Assembly: GCF_041053055.1 (NCBI RefSeq)
Contig: NZ_CP163443.1
Span: forward strand, 8,601,001-8,665,000
Length of the DNA stretch: 64,000 nucleotides
From: Streptomyces sp. R41
Lineage (GTDB): Bacteria > Actinomycetota > Actinomycetes > Streptomycetales > Streptomycetaceae
Reading direction: 5' to 3'
Made by a program: the position numbers and the translations under genes. The stretch's first letter is position 1. Each line of letters opens with the position of its first letter. Below, one piece after another: positions 57,649 through 64,000 of this stretch. Under the pieces are notes generated by a model that saw nothing but the letters and a program-made list of their open reading frames with translations, made no database searches and was not told the DNA's origin.

Positions 57649-57810
57649 ATTGTGGAGCTGACCGTCGCGGGCCGGGACTGCCTGCGCCGCGCGGAGCGGA
57701 CGCGCCGCGACATGGAGCGCCGCTTCCTCGCCCCGCTGGACGAGGAAGCGGCCGCCAGGCCTGTACGAGCCCTGCGAGTCCTGGCAGTGGACGAGCGGGT
57801 CACGGAGTGA
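57649..57810 (+). pseudogene. C-terminal remnant of a MarR-family regulator
   Basis: A 53-codon frame reads VELTVAGRDCLRRAERTRRD, then MERRFLAPLDEEAAARPVRALRVLAVDERVTE and a stop. This matches the wing-to-dimer helix end of MarR proteins (VxLTxAGRxxLxRAE...RRFLAPLDEEE). The HTH is missing and the upstream sequence is the LLM remnant on the other strand, so a deletion joined two broken genes here. It overlaps the end of the metallophosphoesterase gene by 11 bases. Confidence 0.6.
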
Positions 57811-59269
57811 CCGTGTAGGTCTGCACGTCGAAGGTCTGCCCCAGGGAGTTGGTGGGCGCGACCGTCACCGAGGCGCTGTCCACCGTCACCTTCAGGAAGT
57901 GGTAGACCTGTGCGTCGTCCGTCGGAGTGGTCGCGGCGCCGCAGGCCGAGCCGCGGTTGCGGCTGTAGGACCAGCCGATCCCGTACGCGTCGGTCGCCGA
58001 GCAGCCGTTCTCGCCGACGGAGTGGACATCGGCGCCACCTCCTCCCGTGACGTAGGAGACGATCCGCCCCGCACCCCCGGAGTTGCGCTGGTAGAGATGC
58101 GAGTGGCCGTTGAAGACGAGGTCGACGCCGCCGTCCAGGAGCGTTTGCTCGACGTTCGCGAGGAAGGCGTCGCTCGGCTCGCTCGCGCTGTCGGAGCGCA
58201 GCGGGAAGTGGAAGAACGCGAATTTCGGACCAGTCGGATGCGCGGCGAGGTCCGCCTTCAGCCACTCGAACTCGGCGGACCCGTTCTGCCAGTGGGCGTG
58301 CGCGTCCTGCTCATAGATCGCGCAGTGCGAACCGCACGAACCGCCCGTCGCGGAACCGGTATTGGAGTTCCCCCACGCCGTGTCGAGGACATAGAAGCGG
58401 ACGCCGCCGGTCGTGAAGGCGTAGTACGTCGTCGGATAGCTGATCGCGGTCGAGCCGAGGTACGACGGATAGTCGACCATCGAGAACACGCCGCCCGATG
58501 CCGCAGTCAAGGCCGACTGTTTCCACACCGACAGATAGGTGGCCGTCATGCTGTGGTTGCCGACCGTGCCGATGAGAGGGATGCGCATGCCGGGCTGGGC
58601 CCAATAGGACGGGCCGAACCACGAACTCACCTCGGGGCCAGTCTGGTTGAGGTCACCGTACTGCGTCTGCGAGGTGCCGGGATGGGTGTTGTCGCCGGTC
58701 TGCACGACGAAGCGGGCGCCGCTCGACCCGATCAGGCTCATCACGTTCGCCTGGTTCACGTTGACCGAGCCGTCGTCGACGCCGCTGTTCGTGGTCTCGC
58801 CGGTGTCGCCGAGTACCGCGAAGGTGAAGGGCTCGGACGAGGACGCCGAATCGGGTGTGGTGAAGCTCGGGGTGGCCAGGGTGCCGAGCAGGTCGGTTCC
58901 GGAGCCGGTGTAGACGCGATAGCAGAAGCCGGTGCTCGCGCTCAGTCCTGTCAGCGTCACCGTGTTGGCGTACTCGCGGGTCGATCCGACGGTGATCGGG
59001 CTGCCCAGAGACGCCGAAGCCGTGGTTTGGGCGGAGCAGTTGCCCAGCGGACCGTAGCGGACCGAGCCGCGGCTCTGCGTCGTGGTCGCCCAGTTCACCT
59101 GGACCGAGGTGGTCGTGGCGTCCGCGAGATACGGCGCCCGGGTCAACTGCGGGTCGGTTCCCGGGAGATCGGCGTGCGCCGGAGCCGCGAACGACAGCGC
59201 CGCGCTCACCCCCAGCCCGAGGGCGAGCGCGGTGCGTCGTGTCTTTCTGGTCAGCGAACCTCTGCTCAT
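57800..59269 (-). CDS. Secreted purple-acid-phosphatase-like metallophosphoesterase
   Basis: This 489-residue protein starts at ATG 59269. The signal peptide covers about residues 1-33 (ending APAHADLP). A fibronectin-III-like N-terminal domain (about 40-140: APYLADATTTSVQVNWATT) follows. The catalytic domain has all metal motifs: VLGDTG (near 152), QTGDN, GTVGNHSM, FFHFPLRSD and FNGHSHLYQRN, the GDx-GDN-GNH-GHxH series. It releases phosphate from esters outside the cell. It is the last gene of a five-gene envelope operon and overlaps the preceding stop by four bases. Confidence 0.92.
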   Translation of the reverse strand: MSRGSLTRKTRRTALALGLGVSAALSFAAPAHADLPGTDPQLTRAPYLADATTTSVQVNWATTTQSRGSVRYGPLGNCSAQTTASASLGSPITVGSTREYANTVTLTGLSASTGFCYRVYTGSGTDLLGTLATPSFTTPDSASSSEPFTFAVLGDTGETTNSGVDDGSVNVNQANVMSLIGSSGARFVVQTGDNTHPGTSQTQYGDLNQTGPEVSSWFGPSYWAQPGMRIPLIGTVGNHSMTATYLSVWKQSALTAASGGVFSMVDYPSYLGSTAISYPTTYYAFTTGGVRFYVLDTAWGNSNTGSATGGSCGSHCAIYEQDAHAHWQNGSAEFEWLKADLAAHPTGPKFAFFHFPLRSDSASEPSDAFLANVEQTLLDGGVDLVFNGHSHLYQRNSGGAGRIVSYVTGGGGADVHSVGENGCSATDAYGIGWSYSRNRGSACGAATTPTDDAQVYHFLKVTVDSASVTVAPTNSLGQTFDVQTYTVTP

Positions 59270-60429
59270 GTTCTTCTCTCCCTTCTGGTTCTGACGCCCC
59301 GCAGCCGGGCGAGCCCCGCCACCGCGCCCACCAGCAGCGCGGTGCAGCCGAGGATCCGCAGCAACCCCGGCCAGTAGCCGAGGGGTTGGTGCCGGGCGGT
59401 CCCCGAGGCCGGGGGCGGTACCGACGGCGAGGCGGAGGCGGGCAGGCCACGCAGTCGGCGCAGCTCGTCCAAGGCCTGAGTGCCGTGCTCCACCGACGGC
59501 TCCACATGTGAGTTCTCACTGAACTCGTTCCAACTGATCAGCCCGAGCACATCCGGCTCGGAGGCCACGGCCGCGGCGTACTCGGCGCGCAGAGTCCGAC
59601 CCCCGGCACGCGGTACCGACCTCGTGCCGCCCACCTTCCGTGCGTCGAAACCGGGCGCGAACGGCGCCATCCAGTAGCCGTGCGCCCGGTGCACGGCCTC
59701 GGCCATGGCACGCAGTTTGGTCTCGTGCCGGTCATTGGTGTCGGGGTTCACCGACGACCAGTAGTACGCGTCCCCGTCGGTGACCCGCGCCAGCCTGCGG
59801 CAGCCCTCCGGGTTCTTCTCGGTGCCGAGGACCGTCAGCCGTGACCGCACCGGCCCGGTGATCCGCGCGATGTCCGCGGTCGCGTACTCCCAGGTGCCGC
59901 TGAACACGGTGAGCGGTTTGCCACCGAGGCGGAAGAAGGCCGGGTCCCGCGCGTAGCGGTCGCGCAGCAGCCGGAAGTCGGCCGCGAGGCGTGCCGTCGC
60001 CAGCGGGCGCCGGTGGAAGTCGAGGCCCTGGTAGATCACCGCGACCTTGAAGTCCTGCGCCCGGGCCTCGCCCAACAGCAGCTCCAGCCGACGGTTGTTG
60101 ACGGCACTGGACTTCCAGCTCACCACGAAACCGTCGATGCCGGCCGACCGCGCCCACGCGATGTGCGTACGAATCACGGAGGCGTCGTTGCTCGAATACC
60201 GGCCCAGGCGTGGGTAGTCGGTCTTCGCCCGCTGCCACGAGGAGCGCTCGAACCACTGGTAGTAGTACGCGAGGAGCGGCGCCCTGTGCGGGGGTGCGAG
60301 AGTGAACGGCGGCGTCCGGTCCTGCGCCGCCGACGCAGGCGCCCTCAGGGCGGGGGAGGTCAGGACGGGCATCGGTAGCAGCCCGGCCATCACCAGGGCC
60401 AGGACCACCACCAGCGCCGCTCGTCTCAC
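59266..60429 (-). CDS. GH99-like glycoside hydrolase family protein with N-terminal signal and C-terminal membrane helix
   Basis: This 387-residue protein is read from a GTG (60429) coupled to the previous stop. A signal peptide (1-35) is followed by PLLAYYYQWFERSSWQRAKTDYPRLG (about 51-76), 'IAWARSAGIDGFVVSWKS' and 'DFKVAVIYQGLDFHRR', then 'GDAYYWSSVNPD' and 'DVLGLISWNEFSENSHVEPS'. The YYxWF...W...SWNE-x-E-x-xx-ExS pattern fits GH99/GH71-like endo-mannosidase or glucanase folds. A membrane helix near 355-375 anchors it. It probably trims a cell-surface or extracellular glycan. Confidence 0.82.
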   Translation of the reverse strand: MRRAALVVVLALVMAGLLPMPVLTSPALRAPASAAQDRTPPFTLAPPHRAPLLAYYYQWFERSSWQRAKTDYPRLGRYSSNDASVIRTHIAWARSAGIDGFVVSWKSSAVNNRRLELLLGEARAQDFKVAVIYQGLDFHRRPLATARLAADFRLLRDRYARDPAFFRLGGKPLTVFSGTWEYATADIARITGPVRSRLTVLGTEKNPEGCRRLARVTDGDAYYWSSVNPDTNDRHETKLRAMAEAVHRAHGYWMAPFAPGFDARKVGGTRSVPRAGGRTLRAEYAAAVASEPDVLGLISWNEFSENSHVEPSVEHGTQALDELRRLRGLPASASPSVPPPASGTARHQPLGYWPGLLRILGCTALLVGAVAGLARLRGVRTRRERRT

Positions 60430-61412
60430 ACCCCACCCCGCCCTCTGCGCAGCCTCCGCCCCGCGAGGAGCAGACCGAGCGCCACCGTCGCCAACACCCC
60501 GGCGGTCAGGGCCAGATCGGCCCGGCTGACCACCCGAACCTGCACCGATTGCGTCCGTGACAGACGGATCTGCTGCGCGGCCCGCAGCCCGTTGCCACCG
60601 GTGACCTCCACCTCGTACTGCCCGTGCGGCAGACCCCGCAGCGTCGCCGTTCGGTCGGTGCCGAACGGGACGGCGCGTACGGATCCGTCAGGCAGCGTCA
60701 CCTGCGCGGTGCTCCCGGCCGCCGAACCGAACACGGCGTCCCGCGCCGAGACCGTCAGATCGTGGAAGGGCGTGGTGAAGGTGACCGTCCGCTCCTCGGC
60801 GGGCCGGAACCCTTGCCGGCCGGCGTCCACGGTGTTCGCGCCGTATGCGTCGGCCGACAGCAGTACGTATCCGACCCTGCGCGAGGTCAGCACGCTCTTG
60901 CGGTACACGGGCCGCAGCCCGTCCAGCCAGACCGGGCGGCCCACCGGCAGCCGCTGCGTGCGACCCGTGTCACTGCGTACGGTCACCTGTGGCACCAGCG
61001 TCCGGGGCACCGGCTTCCCGTCCTGGTCGACGCAGCGCAGCGTCACCCGGAAGCGCGCCGTGAACGCCGCCGTCACCGTGTAGTCGGCGCGCAGCGGCAG
61101 TCCCTGCACCGTGCGCCGGAAGGCCTGGTCGGGATCCCGCTGCCCGGCCCACCGAGCGAAGTTGAATTTCTGCCCGGCAGAACCCAGTTCACTGTCGTCA
61201 ACGGCCAGAGTGTGTCCGCCGAAGTCGTGCTCGCCCGTGAACCGTGCCGTCCCGTCCGCACCCGTGACAGCCGTCCGACCGTCGAACGCGAAGCGCACTC
61301 CGGCCAGTTGAGGCGTGGTGCGCACGGTGACGGTGACCGGGCCCGCGGCGAACGCGGGCGTCGGCACCAGCCAACAGCCCAAGGTGATGACCAGTAGCGC
61401 CAACCACCTCAT
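60426..61412 (-). CDS. Exported membrane-anchored protein with beta-sandwich (carboxypeptidase-regulatory-like) repeats
   Basis: I start this 328-residue protein at ATG 61412, which overlaps the phosphoesterase stop (ATGA); an ATG 12 bases earlier is possible. The signal peptide MRWLALLVITLGCWLVPTPAFA is followed by small beta domains (VTVTVRTTPQLAGVRFAFDGRTAVTGADGTARF; 'TAQVTLPDGSVRAVPFGTDRTATLRGLPHGQYEVEV'). A C-terminal helix (ALTAGVLATVALGLLLAGR) and the basic tail RRLRRGRGGV act as anchor. No catalytic motif is seen. It may bind or present the product of the neighbouring enzymes. Confidence 0.8.
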   Translation of the reverse strand: MRWLALLVITLGCWLVPTPAFAAGPVTVTVRTTPQLAGVRFAFDGRTAVTGADGTARFTGEHDFGGHTLAVDDSELGSAGQKFNFARWAGQRDPDQAFRRTVQGLPLRADYTVTAAFTARFRVTLRCVDQDGKPVPRTLVPQVTVRSDTGRTQRLPVGRPVWLDGLRPVYRKSVLTSRRVGYVLLSADAYGANTVDAGRQGFRPAEERTVTFTTPFHDLTVSARDAVFGSAAGSTAQVTLPDGSVRAVPFGTDRTATLRGLPHGQYEVEVTGGNGLRAAQQIRLSRTQSVQVRVVSRADLALTAGVLATVALGLLLAGRRLRRGRGGV

Positions 61413-62674
61413 GATGTACGCCATTTGGGTCGCACCGCCCCCCAGAGCAGCAGCGCCACTACGGCCGAGGCTCCGCCGTACACCGCGTACACGGGCATGG
61501 GCGATGGTCGGTGGGCCACGGGAAGGGCGGCCTCGCGCGCGCCGTGGGGGATGAGTTCGGCCCGGCGCGGCGGCGACCGGAAGTCGAAGGCATCGGCCAG
61601 ACTGCGCACCTCGGTCGTCCGTCCGCCGAGCGTCCGCAGACCCCAGTTCTCCTCCACGAACCGCAGTGCGCTGGCCGCCTCGTACCCGCTGTGCTGCACC
61701 TTGCCACGCGCCGCGTACGGGCTGACCAGCAGCGCGGGCACCCGCAGCCCGCGATCTTCCGGTGGCTTCACGTGGTCGTACCAGCCCCCGGACCCGTCGT
61801 AGGACCACAACAGTGCCGAAGAGCGCCAGTACCGACTGACCATCAACTGCGAGGTCAGCTCGCGCACCAGCCGCTGACCAGCCGGGATGGACCGCGCGGA
61901 CCGCTCGCCCGCGCCCGACGACGCGATGTACGCGACCGCGGGCAACGTCCCGCGGTCCAAGTCCCGGTAGTACTCGCCGAGATCGGCGATGTGGGAGTCC
62001 AGCTTCGGATCGTCGACGAAGCGCGGGATGTCGAGGAGCGGCACGCGCACGGTCTGGGTGGCCGGGTCGGTGGGGGAGGTGGTGCGGTAGGTCTTCTTCG
62101 GGTCGTAGTTCTGCACGTAGAACTTCCAGCTGACGCCTGCCTGTTGGAGCCGGTCGAAGATGGTCGGCCCGTCGAGGTCGGGGCCGCCGGTCACCCACTG
62201 GGCGCGATTGGCGCGGGTTCCGTCGAGCGAGGACGCGAAGAAGTGGTCGAAGAGTTCGTAGCGGTCCGCCGCGTTCCAGTAGAAGGGCAGGTCCCGGCGG
62301 TCGTAGTGGCCCATCGCCACGCGCCCGTCCCGACCCTGCCGCTCGAAGGCGGCGACGAAGGAGTCCATCCGGCCACCGTTGTACTGCTGTTGGACCAGCC
62401 GGGGCCCGGCGCCGGGCGACACGGGGGTGGCGTCGTGCAGGGGGTAAGGCGCCACCAGTCCGTCGTCCGGATGCTTCAGGTCGACAGCTTGGCGGGCCCG
62501 TGCCGGTAGCCCGTCGGCTCCGGGATACGTACCGAAGTAGTGGTCGAAGGTGCGGTCGCCCTGCATGAGGTAGACGAAGTGCTCAATCGGCGTACGGGTG
62601 ACCGGAGTCGATGCCGAAGCGGTGCCGCTTCCCACGAGCAACAGAAGGACCACCGCCACGAAAACAGCTTTCAT
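61409..62674 (-). CDS. Secreted phosphoesterase (phospholipase C/acid phosphatase family) with membrane tail
   Basis: This 421-residue protein starts at ATG 62674, in an ATGA overlap with the glycosyltransferase stop. A signal peptide of about 22 residues precedes IEHFVYLMQGDRTFDHYFGTYPG, the N-terminal metal site of the phosphoesterase family. The usual E-N-R/H-S-F-D-H is changed to GDRTFDH, losing the Glu-Asn pair. 'LWSYDGSGGWYDHVKPP' gives the second site. The end PVYAVYGGASAVVALLLWGAVRPKW is a membrane anchor. It hydrolyses phosphoesters, possibly phospholipid or polyprenyl-phosphate, on the outer face. Confidence 0.88.
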   Translation of the reverse strand: MKAVFVAVVLLLLVGSGTASASTPVTRTPIEHFVYLMQGDRTFDHYFGTYPGADGLPARARQAVDLKHPDDGLVAPYPLHDATPVSPGAGPRLVQQQYNGGRMDSFVAAFERQGRDGRVAMGHYDRRDLPFYWNAADRYELFDHFFASSLDGTRANRAQWVTGGPDLDGPTIFDRLQQAGVSWKFYVQNYDPKKTYRTTSPTDPATQTVRVPLLDIPRFVDDPKLDSHIADLGEYYRDLDRGTLPAVAYIASSGAGERSARSIPAGQRLVRELTSQLMVSRYWRSSALLWSYDGSGGWYDHVKPPEDRGLRVPALLVSPYAARGKVQHSGYEAASALRFVEENWGLRTLGGRTTEVRSLADAFDFRSPPRRAELIPHGAREAALPVAHRPSPMPVYAVYGGASAVVALLLWGAVRPKWRTS

Positions 62675-64000
62675 GACGCCCTCACCCGGTAGACGATCAC
62701 GACCTGAACCCCGTCCCCGTTCCGCGCCGTGAACACAGCGTCTCCGTGGTAACGCCCCACCATCTCCTGCAACTTGGCGGTGAAGAAGGGCGTACGGCGA
62801 GCGGTGTACGCGTCCCACACCAGGTACTGGAAGCGGCCGTCCCGCAAGGCGCGGTCGGGGTTCTCGACGGCCCGGTAGCTGGGATTGCGGCGCGCCGGAT
62901 CGGGTGAGACGGAGAGTGCGGAGACGGGCCGCAGTCCGTAGTACTGCACCACGTTCGCCATCGAAGGGCCGATGGCCAGCAGCCGCGCACCCTCGGGCGC
63001 GTTCGTGCGCACCCACAGCCCCGCCTCGCGTCCGCCCGGCAGCCCGCCGGTCCCGGCCAGAAACCGGGTGCCGGTCTGCGGCGCGGTCCGCGACCAGGAC
63101 GGAACGGCGAGCGAGACGACCACCAGGCAGACGGCGGCAGCGGCGGCGACGCGCTGTGCGCGCACGACCCGCGGGAACGAGGTGAGCGTACGTCCCGCCA
63201 GCACCGCGAAGACGGGCGCGGCGGGCAGCAGATACTGGAAGCCCTTCACCGGCCAGACCGTGAAGAACAGCGCGGGCACGGCCACCCAGCACACCAGCAG
63301 CCGCTCCCGCCAGGTGTTCTCCCGCCGCAGCCACACCAGCCCGGCGACGGCGGCCACGACCACCAACGGGCCCACTGCCCAGGGAACTTCGCGCGCATAG
63401 AAATAGTAGGGATGGTTGGCGCGCCGGAACATCTGCCACAGCAGATAGTTCCCGCCCGCCTTCGAGTGCCCGGCGACCGCCTGCGACAGCGGATGCGCCA
63501 CCGCCACCACCACGATCGCCGCCAGCGCGGGCAGCAGATGCCGCCAGCGCGTGCGCACGGCCGGGGTCAGCGCGAAGAAGGCGTACAGCGAACCCAGGAA
63601 GACGATCGACGTCTCCTTGGCGAGCACGGTGAGCCCGAGCATGCCGCCCGCGGCCAACAGCCAGCGTTGCGCGGGCGATTCCGCGTACCGCACGACGCAA
63701 TACAGTGCACCGGTCGCGCACAGCGTCATCGGCGCGTCGAGCAGCACCTGGCGGCTCACCACGACGTGGTACGGCATGACGGCGAGCAGCAGCGCGGCGA
63801 CGAGCGCGGCCCGCCGTCCGTACAGTCTGCGGGCCAGCCCGTACGTCATCGCGACCGTCACCACGCCCAGCAGCGCCGACACCGCGCGCGCCGCCCACTC
63901 GCTCTCGTGCACCCGCAGCGCCAGCGACACCAGCGACTGGAAGAGCACGGGATGCGCCCTGAACACCGGGAAGAGCGAACCGAGCTGGTCGTCTCCGGCG
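62671..64000 (-). CDS. GT39-type membrane glycosyltransferase, N-terminus beyond the window
   Basis: About 443 C-terminal residues are visible; the frame stays open to the right edge (DDQLGSLFPVFRAHPVLFQSL), so the true start is outside. HPVLFQSLVSLALRVHESEWAARAVSALLGV is the GT39 (ArnT/PMT-like) loop, and many helices follow: 'VVSRQVLLDAPMTLCATGALYCVV', 'WLLAAGGMLGLTVLAKETSIVFLG', 'GFQYLLPAAPVFAVLAGRTL'. The last 130 residues form a soluble exported part. It moves a sugar from a polyprenyl-phosphate donor to an outer-face acceptor. It leads the overlapped envelope operon. Confidence 0.88.
   Translation of the reverse strand, partial: AGDDQLGSLFPVFRAHPVLFQSLVSLALRVHESEWAARAVSALLGVVTVAMTYGLARRLYGRRAALVAALLLAVMPYHVVVSRQVLLDAPMTLCATGALYCVVRYAESPAQRWLLAAGGMLGLTVLAKETSIVFLGSLYAFFALTPAVRTRWRHLLPALAAIVVVAVAHPLSQAVAGHSKAGGNYLLWQMFRRANHPYYFYAREVPWAVGPLVVVAAVAGLVWLRRENTWRERLLVCWVAVPALFFTVWPVKGFQYLLPAAPVFAVLAGRTLTSFPRVVRAQRVAAAAAVCLVVVSLAVPSWSRTAPQTGTRFLAGTGGLPGGREAGLWVRTNAPEGARLLAIGPSMANVVQYYGLRPVSALSVSPDPARRNPSYRAVENPDRALRDGRFQYLVWDAYTARRTPFFTAKLQEMVGRYHGDAVFTARNGDGVQVVIVYRVRAS

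Noticed and set aside
60426..62198. A 590-codon start for the beta-sandwich membrane protein
   Set aside because: The upstream part overlaps the phosphoesterase in another frame and is Arg/Pro-rich. A signal peptide begins exactly at the ATGA overlap.

Overview
The window reads as chromosomal DNA of a Streptomyces or close relative. It is GC-rich throughout with strong G/C bias at third codon positions, and it uses GTG and TTG starts freely. Many genes overlap by ATGA or GTGA, there are many secreted and Tat-exported proteins, and the regulators come from typical actinobacterial families (Lrp, LysR, MarR, GntR, ROK). I saw no rRNA, tRNA, insertion sequence, prophage or CRISPR array. Genes are dense, and most gaps over 100 bases hold a recognisable operator, terminator or gene remnant.

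Layout. 1-0.27 kb is a cut-off small gene of the trypsin-co-occurring (TCO1, CU044_2847-like) kind. 0.47-7.2 kb is a leftward transport and activation unit: an acyl-CoA synthetase, a lipoprotein substrate-binding protein, a fused LivH-LivM-LivF polypeptide and LivG, with tandem TGACG-N3-CGTCA palindromes in its promoter. 7.5-12.8 kb holds a drug-type MFS exporter divergent from a double Lrp regulator, a GNAT acetyltransferase, and a LysR regulator divergent from a bile-acid-symporter-like permease. 12.7-15.9 kb is a secreted sialidase plus a secreted propeller protein. 16.0-17.0 kb is a small membrane coiled-coil protein plus a membrane-anchored collagen-like protein. 17.4-18.8 kb is a quinone-oxidoreductase-like gene divergent from a MarR gene with two clear operators.

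Oxalate and formate metabolism appears in two blocks. At 19-25 kb lie fdhD, a decayed formate-dehydrogenase fragment, a PanE-like reductase, an oxalate/formate-type MFS carrier with a 42-residue partner, a FabH-like synthase and a GntR regulator. At 47-57.5 kb lie two more oxalate/formate-type carriers in tandem, an ADP-forming acyl-CoA ligase, a formyl-CoA transferase (frc), an extra sucCD pair and an aldehyde dehydrogenase. The two blocks share inverted-repeat, GntR-type candidate sites.

Between them, 26.5-37.9 kb is a sugar catabolic locus: a ROK regulator, a ribose-type ABC importer, a Gfo/Idh/MocA dehydrogenase, a TIM-barrel isomerase or lyase, a secreted sugar-dehydrogenase/PKD/CBM protein, and a lipoprotein fusing ThuA to a 3-keto-disaccharide hydrolase domain. 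This fits oxidation and cleavage of a glycoside by way of 3-keto sugars. It is followed at 38.0-45.8 kb by a tightly overlapped operon that I recognise as an actinobacterial version of the ebo cluster (EboA, EboB/TatD, EboC/UbiA, EboE, EboF-like phosphodiesterase), in which a myo-inositol-phosphate-synthase-like gene sits where a sugar-phosphate cyclase would be expected. A Tat-exported TIM-barrel protein closes this region at 46-47.2 kb. I judge this operon the most interesting system in the window.

57.5-64 kb begins with remnants of a luciferase-like oxidoreductase and a MarR regulator. It continues with a leftward, fully overlapped envelope operon: GT39-type glycosyltransferase (cut by the window end), secreted phosphoesterase, a membrane-anchored repeat-domain protein, a GH99-like hydrolase and a purple-acid-phosphatase-like enzyme. 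All functions are inferred from sequence read by eye; no database search was run.
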